Positions 1 to 6,143 of a stretch of DNA of 10,824 nt are shown piece by piece. Every line of letters starts with the position of its first letter. Position 1 is the stretch's first letter. Under the pieces are notes generated by a model. The model did no database searches. It was not told the DNA's origin and was given only the letters and a program-made list of their open reading frames with translations. A program made the position numbers and the translations under genes. This DNA is from Cephalothrix simula (lineage: Eukaryota > Nemertea > Palaeonemertea > Archinemertea > Cephalotrichidae), in NCBI GenBank assembly GCA_035591015.1, contig JAXIUW010214842.1, forward strand, positions 1 to 10,824, written 5' to 3'.

Positions 1-2
1 GA

Positions 3-1424
3 ATTTTGCTTCTGTTTAACGCCATTTTGTGTTATGCTACGCCCCCAACTTCCTGGTCACGTGGTCTCATAACCTTGATATTCAAAAAGGGAGAGAAATC
101 AAACCCAGGAAATTACCGCCCTATTTGCGTGACGTCATGTTTGGGAAAGATTTTCAACGGTATATTGGCAAGAAGATTGGAAAGGTACCTGCTGCGAAAC
201 GGGATGATTGATCCAACAATCCAGAAGGGGTTTGTAAGGGGCGAAAAGGGCACTTTGACACACCCATTTATGATACACGAAGTGGTGGGTCAAGCAATAC
301 ACAATAAATCCAAGGTATACATCACATCGCTTGATCTCAAAGATGCCTTTGGCTCCGTGCCCCACAACTTGATCAAATCAACTCTGGAAAGCCTTCACTT
401 GCCATCCAACATCACCAACTACCTGCTAAATTTTTACGCCAAATTGTCAGCCAGGGTAAAAGCTAAAGATGGAAAGACAAAGGTCTTCAACTTCAAGAAA
501 GGTGTGGGACAAGGATGCACGATTTCACCTCTCATTTTCATCTTGTGTCTGGAATCTGTGATCCGTGCATTCTTACCATCAGCTAAAAAACACGCATTCA
601 AAATGGCCGACGGCAAGGAAGTATGCTTCTTCGCATTCGCAGATGACACAATACTGATATCGGATGACGAAGCTGCACATCAAAGGCTACTCGATGAGTT
701 CAACAACATCTGCAACTCAGTGAATCTCACAATCCGTCCAGACAAGTGTGTTAGTTTCAAGGTCGAAAACGGTTTAATTGGATCTCTCAGCTCAACAATA
801 GGTGGTGTTCCAACGAAACCACTCTCACGTGACCCAGAGAAATATCTTGGAAGTGTACTGGTCTCCAACCACATCTTCGGAGCAGCCAAGAATCTTCTCA
901 AAAAGGTAAAAAAGGGTCTCAAAAACATCGAGAGAACAAAGGGATTAAAGCCACGTGACAAACTCAAGATCATGCTAAATTATTTTCTCCCGAGCCAACA
1001 ACATGCCTTATCAGCTAATGAGATGCCTTTTCCAACACTAAGCAAAATGGACGAAGTGGTTCACCAATATGCCAAAAAATGGACCACCCAAGATCCTGGT
1101 TACACCAATATGACGTCATTACAGCCCCTGATATTTCCGTCAGAGCTGTATCAAATCGTACAGACGCAAGCATACATCCATCGATTGTATTCAGATGATG
1201 ACGTCATGTCAGCTGTTTACCAGAAACATGAAAGGGAGAAGAAAAAATTCATAGATGCTGCTCTTGACTGCATTTCGTCAACAAAGGACATCCGAGCTGC
1301 GCTGAGGAAAGCAAAGAAAGATGTACTGGCTGGTATCAAAGGTCAGGAAAATATGGGAAATATTCGGGAAAATCTTGAAGATGCTGAAATAGATCTAAAC
1401 AACGAGTACCCGGATGATGAGTAA
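3..1424 (+). CDS. Non-LTR-type reverse transcriptase, 5'-partial
   Basis: RNA-directed DNA polymerase of the LINE-like (non-LTR) type. The frame is open to the left edge and the first in-window ATG lies inside the domain, so the true start, and any N-terminal DNA-binding or endonuclease domain, lies upstream. Counting from the TTG at position 6, the finger motif around NYRPI is at residues 36-40, motif A (DLKDAF, catalytic Asp110) at 110-115, motif B (GVGQGCTISPLIF) at 166-178 and motif C (FADD) at 211-214. All catalytic aspartates are present. About 250 residues of thumb/connector follow, ending in an acidic tail, with no visible RNase H, CCHC knuckle or PD-(D/E)XK endonuclease. The Q-K-G-F and GQGCTISP spellings suggest an R2/NeSL-like clade more than L1 or jockey, but this is impression, not phylogeny. 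It converges on the minus-strand capsid-side genes. It could be a LINE copy inserted in the element or a gene of the element. Confidence 0.9.
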   Translation: MLLLFNAILCYATPPTSWSRGLITLIFKKGEKSNPGNYRPICVTSCLGKIFNGILARRLERYLLRNGMIDPTIQKGFVRGEKGTLTHPFMIHEVVGQAIHNKSKVYITSLDLKDAFGSVPHNLIKSTLESLHLPSNITNYLLNFYAKLSARVKAKDGKTKVFNFKKGVGQGCTISPLIFILCLESVIRAFLPSAKKHAFKMADGKEVCFFAFADDTILISDDEAAHQRLLDEFNNICNSVNLTIRPDKCVSFKVENGLIGSLSSTIGGVPTKPLSRDPEKYLGSVLVSNHIFGAAKNLLKKVKKGLKNIERTKGLKPRDKLKIMLNYFLPSQQHALSANEMPFPTLSKMDEVVHQYAKKWTTQDPGYTNMTSLQPLIFPSELYQIVQTQAYIHRLYSDDDVMSAVYQKHEREKKKFIDAALDCISSTKDIRAALRKAKKDVLAGIKGQENMGNIRENLEDAEIDLNNEYPDDE

Positions 1425-1607
1425 GTAATTTTGGCACTCTCGTGGCACCCGGTATTGTAGCAAAAGGGGACATTATCTCTGATGTGATTTTCAGCCCCTT
1501 GATGGGTTAGCGACCATCCAATTATGCAGCTCGGGGTGGGTAGTGACGCACCTAGTAACCTCGTAGTCGAAGAAAAAGGGGTGCCCTGGGAGTGCCAAAT
1601 TACTCAT
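1417..1607. repeat. Long imperfect inverted repeat with internal hairpins
   Basis: The left arm (about 1417-1450) pairs with the right arm (about 1579-1607). Bases 1417-1424 (ATGAGTAA, including the RT stop codon) match 1600-1607 perfectly. 1430-1432 pair with 1597-1599, and 1433-1450 pair with 1579-1596 with one mismatch and two G-U pairs; the left arm has a 5-base bulge (GTAAT, 1425-1429). The roughly 128-base interior contains three smaller stems: AAGGGG 1464-1469 with CCCCTT 1495-1500, GATGG 1501-1505 with CCATC 1514-1518, and CGGGGT 1532-1537 with ACCTCG 1558-1563 (one G-U). The predicted shape is a multibranched RNA or DNA cruciform. It fills most of the convergent gap between the RT and the next minus-strand gene, so it may act as a bidirectional terminator, an RT-recognised 3' UTR structure, a small MITE or a replication element. 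No poly(A) tract or AATAAA follows the RT here. The pairing is seen directly; the function is unknown. Confidence 0.7.
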
Positions 1608-1643
1608 ACGGAGGGGGTGGGTCATCAATATCAAAGATGACAA

Positions 1644-2294
1644 CTATTCGCCAAGTTTTTGAAGAAGCGCGGCACGGGCTTGCTCTTTTCCACGCTGAAT
1701 CAGCTCGTTTTTTGTCATCTCGTCTAAATGAATGCTGTTGTACCCACCCCTCGATTTTTCTTGCAACTCGCGCTTCATCACCCGGAATTTTTCCATCTCA
1801 GTCAATATCAAACGAAACTCCTCGTCGGAAATCCTTCCATCATTCAAAGCCTTAGAAACAAAGTCCTGGACAGTTGCCAATTTAGTGGCTGCCAGAAGCC
1901 TAACCTCCGCGTGTTTCTGGGCCTTTATCAACATCTTTTTGCTGACATATTTGGAAGCAAGACTCAAAACTCCACACCCAGCTGACACCGATTCAAGAAT
2001 TACTGCAGCCGGAGCAGCAATCAGGGATGCAAGAAGCCCAATGCCAGTAGCGCCAGCACCAAGGCTGGTCAGCAAAGCTGCAGTGTTGATGTAATCTGAG
2101 ATGTTAACAGCCCACTGGTATTTCTTGTAAAGGCAAGACCGAGCATCACGCTCATTTTCCAACTGTCTCTGAATCTCACCTATTTTCTGCAACCTAAACG
2201 ACTGATCAGCGGGAGGATCCAATGCCGGATACAGCTCACTACTTACTGGAGCGGATGGATGAGTCATCTCAATCTTCATGGTATCACCAGACAT
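1644..2294 (-). CDS. Hydrophobic 216-aa membrane protein, unknown function
   Basis: I cannot assign a function. The start is the ATG at 2294 (reverse strand), with an alternative Met five codons further in (MKIEM). The N-terminus is proline-rich (about residues 12-30). A charged helical stretch with coiled-coil character covers 33-60. A long hydrophobic Gly/Ala-rich region at 71-115 can form two membrane helices. A basic patch (116-135) follows, then a charged helical C-terminus (about 140-215) containing DGRISDEEF at 152-160, which resembles half of an EF-hand loop but has no partner. The protein resembles unnamed proteins I associate with Polinton-like elements in cnidarian genomes; this is from memory and untested. 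It is the last gene of a three-gene minus-strand set, 22 bases after the fibre-like gene, suggesting co-expression and a virion or membrane role. Its 3' end lies 36 bases from the large inverted repeat. Confidence 0.85.
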   Translation of the reverse strand: MSGDTMKIEMTHPSAPVSSELYPALDPPADQSFRLQKIGEIQRQLENERDARSCLYKKYQWAVNISDYINTAALLTSLGAGATGIGLLASLIAAPAAVILESVSAGCGVLSLASKYVSKKMLIKAQKHAEVRLLAATKLATVQDFVSKALNDGRISDEEFRLILTEMEKFRVMKRELQEKSRGGYNSIHLDEMTKNELIQRGKEQARAALLQKLGE

Positions 2295-2316
2295 GCTGAA
2301 AAGTCTAAATGGGAAT

Positions 2317-2823
2317 CTACACCCAAGACAAAGGATCAGGGGAGTAGGTTATTCTGGGGAGCTGACCAGGCCGTAACTGTTCAACACAAAGACGTGCTAG
2401 CAGATTTCCTCGCCAAGGCGATCCAACTTCAATCCTGATCTGTAAGTACCCTTTCTTCGGTTTAAGATCAGCTCGGGTAATGGAAATTCTGAAAGCTGGT
2501 TCAGCGGCCAGGGGATAAATGTGAAAGAACAAGTTCCACAGTCTTGGACCAAAATCACTGGGAAGGATAAAATCCCTATAGTGGTTTTCATTCCAAAGTC
2601 CGAAACTTAGTTCAAAGTAATGTTTTCTCCCGTGCACACTCTGGTCAACATACCTCTTATTCGCAGCATCATCCTTTCTAATGGGATTTCCAAGGGAAAG
2701 AAGGCGCTGGGAGCCAAGGTCAAGGTCAGAGGTCAAAGACTGGGATCCATCGCGAAGCACAGCATCCGCTCTAACTGCCTCAATTTTTGACAACAAGTCA
2801 CTTCCGGGTCCAAAGATGCTCAT
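2317..2823 (-). CDS. Fibre-like virion protein with phage tail-fibre motif
   Basis: Probable receptor-binding fibre or spike, 168 aa. Residues 30-60 contain the spelling LTSDLDLGSQRLLSLGNP followed by a DDAANKRYVD segment. This pattern (S-x-D-L-D-x-G-x-x-x-L, then L-x-x-P, then D-A-x-N/T-K-x-Y-V-D) is well known in bacteriophage tail fibres and collar proteins as a trimeric stalk-to-head transition. The roughly 100 residues after it are rich in aromatic residues and beta-type spacing, plausible as a small C-terminal head domain. The N-terminal 25 residues may anchor it to the particle. There is no signal peptide or membrane segment. The ATG at 2823 overlaps the TGA of the upstream gene as ATGA, suggesting reinitiation or tight co-expression. 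The motif is seen; the attachment role is inferred. Confidence 0.85.
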   Translation of the reverse strand: MSIFGPGSDLLSKIEAVRADAVLRDGSQSLTSDLDLGSQRLLSLGNPIRKDDAANKRYVDQSVHGRKHYFELSFGLWNENHYRDFILPSDFGPRLWNLFFHIYPLAAEPAFRISITRADLKPKKGYLQIRIEVGSPWRGNLLARLCVEQLRPGQLPRITYSPDPLSWV

Positions 2824-3485
2824 CTTATCTCAAGGTTAATCAGGATGGGAAGATCATTATTGTCTATCTGCTCACCATTCAATCCTTCAATACAGAAGTT
2901 CAAGCATTCAATTACACCGTGCTGCAGCTGTTTGAACATCGGTGCGCTGAACCTCTGAGAAACGCATCTGCCGAATCCTTCGGAACTGGTAGGCACCATA
3001 TCAAGAAGAGTCGAGGGGGAGCCACCAACAACATTTTCTGTGGTCGACAGCTCATCAAGAAAGATGCAAATGGCCTTGAAAGGAGCGAAGTCCACGATTT
3101 TATCACCAACATATTTTCCGGAAGACAACCATCCCTCATCATCCAAGCCAATCAAATGTTTCAAGCCAGAAGATAGGAAAACATGATGATTCTCTGGAAT
3201 CACAAGAGATACCAAACCATCAACCTCGGAAACCATCATCTCAATTCCACCGGACAGCATCACCTCTGCAAGCTGCGAGCAGTTGTACAGCCCTGGGGGA
3301 ACAGCTATCCTTTCAACTTCTTCTCCTTGGCGTATTGCAATGAACTCTCCATCCATCAAGTTATGATAGCCCACCCAGTAAATGAGAGATTTGACACCTA
3401 TACTCAAACCGGAGGACCGGTTATCGATCGGCTGCTGGAGAGGAACCACCCCTCCTTTTGAAGATAAAGAAACTCCGATATACAT
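2820..3485 (-). CDS. Beta-rich virion-associated protein candidate, 221 aa
   Basis: I do not recognise a named family. The chosen start is the ATG at 3485 (MYIGVSL); the frame extends upstream only through a TATA-rich stretch without another ATG. The protein is soluble-looking, with no signal or transmembrane segment, alternating hydrophobic beta-like stretches and many glycines. Landmarks are SLIYWVGYHNL near residue 40, GLDDEGWLSSGKYVGD in the middle and a C-terminal LPILINLEIR. That last spelling, a polar loop then a hydrophobic strand ending the chain, is reminiscent of small particle-associated proteins in Polinton-like elements, in which the last strand closes a jelly-roll. A penton or minor capsid role is therefore possible but unproven. 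It is first in a minus-strand set of three, ATGA-coupled to the fibre-like gene, and diverges from the tail-anchored gene across 29 bases. A base or adaptor for the fibre would fit the context. Confidence 0.85.
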   Translation of the reverse strand: MYIGVSLSSKGGVVPLQQPIDNRSSGLSIGVKSLIYWVGYHNLMDGEFIAIRQGEEVERIAVPPGLYNCSQLAEVMLSGGIEMMVSEVDGLVSLVIPENHHVFLSSGLKHLIGLDDEGWLSSGKYVGDKIVDFAPFKAICIFLDELSTTENVVGGSPSTLLDMVPTSSEGFGRCVSQRFSAPMFKQLQHGVIECLNFCIEGLNGEQIDNNDLPILINLEIR

Positions 3486-3514
3486 TTGTATATATACTTG
3501 TATATACAACCATC
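3486..3514. promoter_or_regulatory. Palindromic TATA-rich bidirectional promoter candidate
   Basis: The 29 bases between the divergent ATGs at 3485 (minus) and 3515 (plus) contain two perfect palindromes, GTATATATAC (3488-3497) and TTGTATATACAA (3498-3509). They give TATA-like boxes on both strands. The boxes sit only about 5-25 bases from each ATG, closer than the roughly 30-base spacing of a cellular TATA box to its start site plus a leader. Transcripts would need very short leaders, an unusual initiation mode, or upstream start sites. No other promoter-like sequence separates the two genes. Confidence 0.5.
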
Positions 3515-4810
3515 ATGAGACCTGAAGCGTACGTGTTCAATAGTAAAGCTAAATATGTTGCAGGGGGAGCAGGTCATCCAGGCTTCGCCCATCCCATTGA
3601 GAAAAGCGATATCGTCTCATTGAAAACGTACATTACATCATCCGAATCATTTGACTCCAGCTTCTCAAACTTCTTTGACAGCTACAGTCTACCAAAAATC
3701 ACATCAACGTCATTCTTCGATGGTTGGCACCAACATCCAATGACATTCTGGCAGAACCAGCTGAACTTTGCCCTTTGGAGTGCCACAACAGGTTGCGGAG
3801 TGTCATATCTCGATCACATCTTGGCTGAAGATCCCATGACAAGGGCTGTTTACCGGTTTCACGTATATTACACCACAAGAAGAATACTAGAAGAAATGAA
3901 GTGCGCAATGGTGGGACAAACGTCATGGAATGCACTGGACAATGGAATCGACATGGCAGCGTATGCACGGATCTGCAACGAGTTCCAAGTCTCCATTCAC
4001 ACTAGCTGGAAAACCAACATGGATATAAACGATGGAATGGGTGGAGCATACAACTATGTAACCAACACCGGGTATCAAGTGATTGGCGACGGCATCTTCG
4101 ATCCAAGCTACATGTCACTTGGTAAAAAGGTGGAAGGTAAGATGCATGTGGATTACCTAAAACAGGACCAAGCCATATCAAACTCATGGGGAAAGTTCAT
4201 TCTAGCCATATCAAACGGTTTCACCCGTGCTGGCGTTGAAAGACTCAATGACTCCATCAGGACCTACGTCTGGGCTCTTCTTGGGGCTCAAGGTCAAACA
4301 AGGACAAGCGCGGTCGGAACCGGAACAGCATTTGATGCTCAGAAGCAGTTCCTGGCTAATGTAGAAGATGCTATTAACAGCCCTGTGGACCTACCCAGCA
4401 GCATTAAAAGATACCAGGATGTCTTGCACTTTGCAAGGTCAAAGGTCGATTACGCCATTGGAATTGGCCTATACATGCTTCCAAGTGACATGAACCTGCG
4501 GATCGGAACCATGAAAAATTACAACAACGAGATCGTGATCGCAACAGGACAACAAAAGTTAGGTTTGAATGCTGCGATTAACAGTGAACCAGTACCGGTG
4601 CATTCAGTACCAGTGCATCCAGTGCCATCACGCCCGGTAAGCCCGGAACACAATGAAACCAAATTAGGTGCCCAAAAAGAGGTCGTGACATCAGAAGGTC
4701 AACCAAAGGTCAACCAGCCAAGGTCATCCCACGAAGATGAAATGACAGCCCTGATAATTGGGTTCATCGGCCTCTCGCTGTTAGTGTTTGCGATAGCGGA
4801 GCGCTACTAA
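3515..4810 (+). CDS. Tail-anchored 431-aa virion/surface protein candidate
   Basis: The function is unknown. The start is the ATG at 3515 (MRPEAYVFNSK); the frame continues 19 codons upstream only by way of a TTG and the TATA region. The N-terminal 340 residues are soluble, rich in aromatic residues, and without a signal peptide. Landmarks include FFDGWHQHPMTFWQNQLNF at about 70-88 and ATTGCGVSYLDH near 95. A proline-valine-histidine repeat linker follows at about 357-377, then a polar tether, then one C-terminal membrane helix at about 411-428 with only a few residues after it. This is a tail-anchored layout: a globular domain on a flexible stalk held in a membrane. I recall similar unnamed proteins in invertebrate Polinton-like elements. 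Its 3' end overlaps the convergent minus-strand gene by 30 bases. A minor capsid, entry or membrane-docking protein are all possible. Confidence 0.87.
   Translation: MRPEAYVFNSKAKYVAGGAGHPGFAHPIEKSDIVSLKTYITSSESFDSSFSNFFDSYSLPKITSTSFFDGWHQHPMTFWQNQLNFALWSATTGCGVSYLDHILAEDPMTRAVYRFHVYYTTRRILEEMKCAMVGQTSWNALDNGIDMAAYARICNEFQVSIHTSWKTNMDINDGMGGAYNYVTNTGYQVIGDGIFDPSYMSLGKKVEGKMHVDYLKQDQAISNSWGKFILAISNGFTRAGVERLNDSIRTYVWALLGAQGQTRTSAVGTGTAFDAQKQFLANVEDAINSPVDLPSSIKRYQDVLHFARSKVDYAIGIGLYMLPSDMNLRIGTMKNYNNEIVIATGQQKLGLNAAINSEPVPVHSVPVHPVPSRPVSPEHNETKLGAQKEVVTSEGQPKVNQPRSSHEDEMTALIIGFIGLSLLVFAIAERY
4592..4636 (+). repeat. Three 15-bp tandem units coding a Pro-Val linker
   Basis: Units at 4592-4606, 4607-4621 and 4622-4636 share the pattern GTACCRGTGCATYCA, with the third diverged. 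They encode V-P-V-H-S/P units in the stalk of the tail-anchored protein, so length polymorphism between copies is likely. Confidence 0.6.
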
Positions 4811-6094
4811 ATCTGTGATGAAGAAATACACCACTGCCAGAACTCCTGCCACAAGGGCCCAGAGGTGGTCTGTAAGCCACCCGACAGCTTTTTTCGCCTG
4901 AGAGAGGAGCCAGGACACAACACTGCCCAAGATACCTGGAAGTGCAGCAGCTGCTTTTTCCGCCAGCTTACCAAGAAGTGATGCAAGGTGCTTCAGCTGT
5001 TTCTTCACCCAGTCTCTAACTCCAGCAGAACCAGCTTTGGGCGGTACAATCGGACTACCCCCACCACCATCACCTGTTACAGATAGCACTATGGTGCTGA
5101 TGATAAAGCCTAAAGCTGTTATGATGCTAGTTATAGTGATGCCCTGTTCTCTGAAGAGTGTTCTCAGCTTTTCACCAAGAGTGGTTTCCTTATCAAGAAG
5201 TCTGGTAATGGTTTCCCGAATCCGGTTAACCTGCGACCTAAGTGCATCTCTATTTGAAGAGGCTGCCTCGAGACGCACTGACCTTTCATCTTCAAGATCG
5301 CTGATTCTTTTCCGGACCATCTCTTTCTGCTCAGCATCCAGCGCCTGGTCAAGCTTTTGCTTCTCCAAACTGATGTATTCATCAAGCTCCGAAAGTTTTC
5401 CAAGATTATTCACAAGCTCTCCATGAGTTCTTTGTAATGCCTTGTCCAAAGCAACAAGTTCACGAACCGGCAAAGGTGGGTCGTCAATGGTCCCAAGAAT
5501 CTTGTCAATATCGCTATCGGAAAGAAGCCCGGTTACAGCGTTCTCAGCCTTCTTCGCAGCGCCTGAAAGATCCTGAAGTTCAATGTTTTCCAGTGCGCCT
5601 TGCGCAGGTAACTCTGAAACAGCAGTCCACAAAGCACTCATTACTTTGACGGGAAGCTTCCTTTTTCTGCTGGTGTAATCTGATAGCCCTAGGTCACTCC
5701 GGACTACCTCAGCGCCACCACGACCAATCTGCTGAACTATTGATGGAAGCGCAAGAAACTGGCTTGGATTATTCAAATTTGTCAACCTAACTTCCTTTCC
5801 ATTCGCCAGAAGATACAGATTACGATCCTTTTTCAGTTCAAACCTGGAATAATCAGTTACACCAGGAGTTAACCCAGTAGATTCAGGGACTGCATCATAG
5901 AAGGTGTCTACCTTCATTCTGGTCAACTCTTGTCTCGCGAGTGCCAAGCGGTCTCCACGAAGCTGATCAAGATTATCCTCCCGGAGCCGTATTCTTCTGT
6001 CATCATCATAATCAGGGGCAATAAATTCAGTCTCAGCCTCTGGCTCATCAACGTCAACATCGTCACGTGCTTTATCAAAATCGTCCCACTCCAT
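4781..6094 (-). CDS. Coiled-coil protein with C-terminal membrane region, 437 aa
   Basis: The function is not known. The start is taken at the ATG at 6094 (MEWDDFD); a TTG at 6142 would add 16 residues. The order is: an acidic N-terminus (to about 35), a globular section to about 200, a heptad-like charged coiled coil at about 212-315, a hydrophobic helix (GITITSIITALGFIIST) at about 318-338, a glycine run (GDGGGGSP) at about 342-349, two amphipathic Ala/Leu/Lys helices at about 365-400, and a hydrophobic C-terminal helix at about 411-430 ending in a basic tail (RYRKH). The paired hydrophobic segments joined by a Gly hinge suggest membrane insertion or disruption, as expected of an entry or lytic virion protein, although homology to any fusion or lytic family is not shown. 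It diverges from the capsid gene over 49 bases and overlaps the tail-anchored gene by 30 bases at its 3' end. Confidence 0.88.
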   Translation of the reverse strand: MEWDDFDKARDDVDVDEPEAETEFIAPDYDDDRRIRLREDNLDQLRGDRLALARQELTRMKVDTFYDAVPESTGLTPGVTDYSRFELKKDRNLYLLANGKEVRLTNLNNPSQFLALPSIVQQIGRGGAEVVRSDLGLSDYTSRKRKLPVKVMSALWTAVSELPAQGALENIELQDLSGAAKKAENAVTGLLSDSDIDKILGTIDDPPLPVRELVALDKALQRTHGELVNNLGKLSELDEYISLEKQKLDQALDAEQKEMVRKRISDLEDERSVRLEAASSNRDALRSQVNRIRETITRLLDKETTLGEKLRTLFREQGITITSIITALGFIISTIVLSVTGDGGGGSPIVPPKAGSAGVRDWVKKQLKHLASLLGKLAEKAAAALPGILGSVVSWLLSQAKKAVGWLTDHLWALVAGVLAVVYFFITDLVALRYRKH

Positions 6095-6143
6095 AACTTC
6101 ATATTGAAGAAATGGTAGCCAGTGTTCAATACGAGAAGTCAAG
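6095..6143. promoter_or_regulatory. Divergent intergenic gap before the capsid gene
   Basis: These 49 bases lie between the minus-strand ATG at 6094 and the capsid ATG at 6144 and must carry any local start signals for both. There is no TATA box like that at 3486-3514. AAG precedes the capsid ATG, a fair initiation context for a eukaryote (purine at -3). The promoter role is inferred from gene orientation only. Confidence 0.3.

Noticed and set aside
1427-1434. AATTTTGG resembling an snRNA Sm site.
   Set aside because: It lies within the inverted-repeat arm with no flanking snRNA-like stem-loops or promoter; a single 8-mer is weak.
1478-1498. CTGATG followed by a short TGA/TCA stem, resembling a hammerhead ribozyme core.
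   Set aside because: The core needs CUGANGA and a GAAA after stem II; the seventh base here is T and no GAAA follows in place.
1521-1570. Possible tRNA-like segment inside the inverted repeat.
   Set aside because: No A-box or B-box consensus, no 7-bp acceptor with TPsiC arm, and the hairpin spacing is wrong.
1533-1622. Direct repeat GGGGTGGGT at 1533-1541 and about 1614-1622, considered as a target-site duplication or terminal repeat.
   Set aside because: G-rich low complexity, and one copy lies inside the inverted repeat rather than flanking it.
2787-3176. 129-codon plus-strand frame opposite the 221-aa gene.
   Set aside because: No start context or recognisable composition; the minus-strand frame has coherent beta-rich sequence and operon spacing.
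5037-5426. 129-codon plus-strand frame within the coiled-coil gene.
   Set aside because: It is antisense to a strongly structured protein; its serine/leucine-rich composition is the usual complement of a Lys/Glu/Leu coiled-coil gene.
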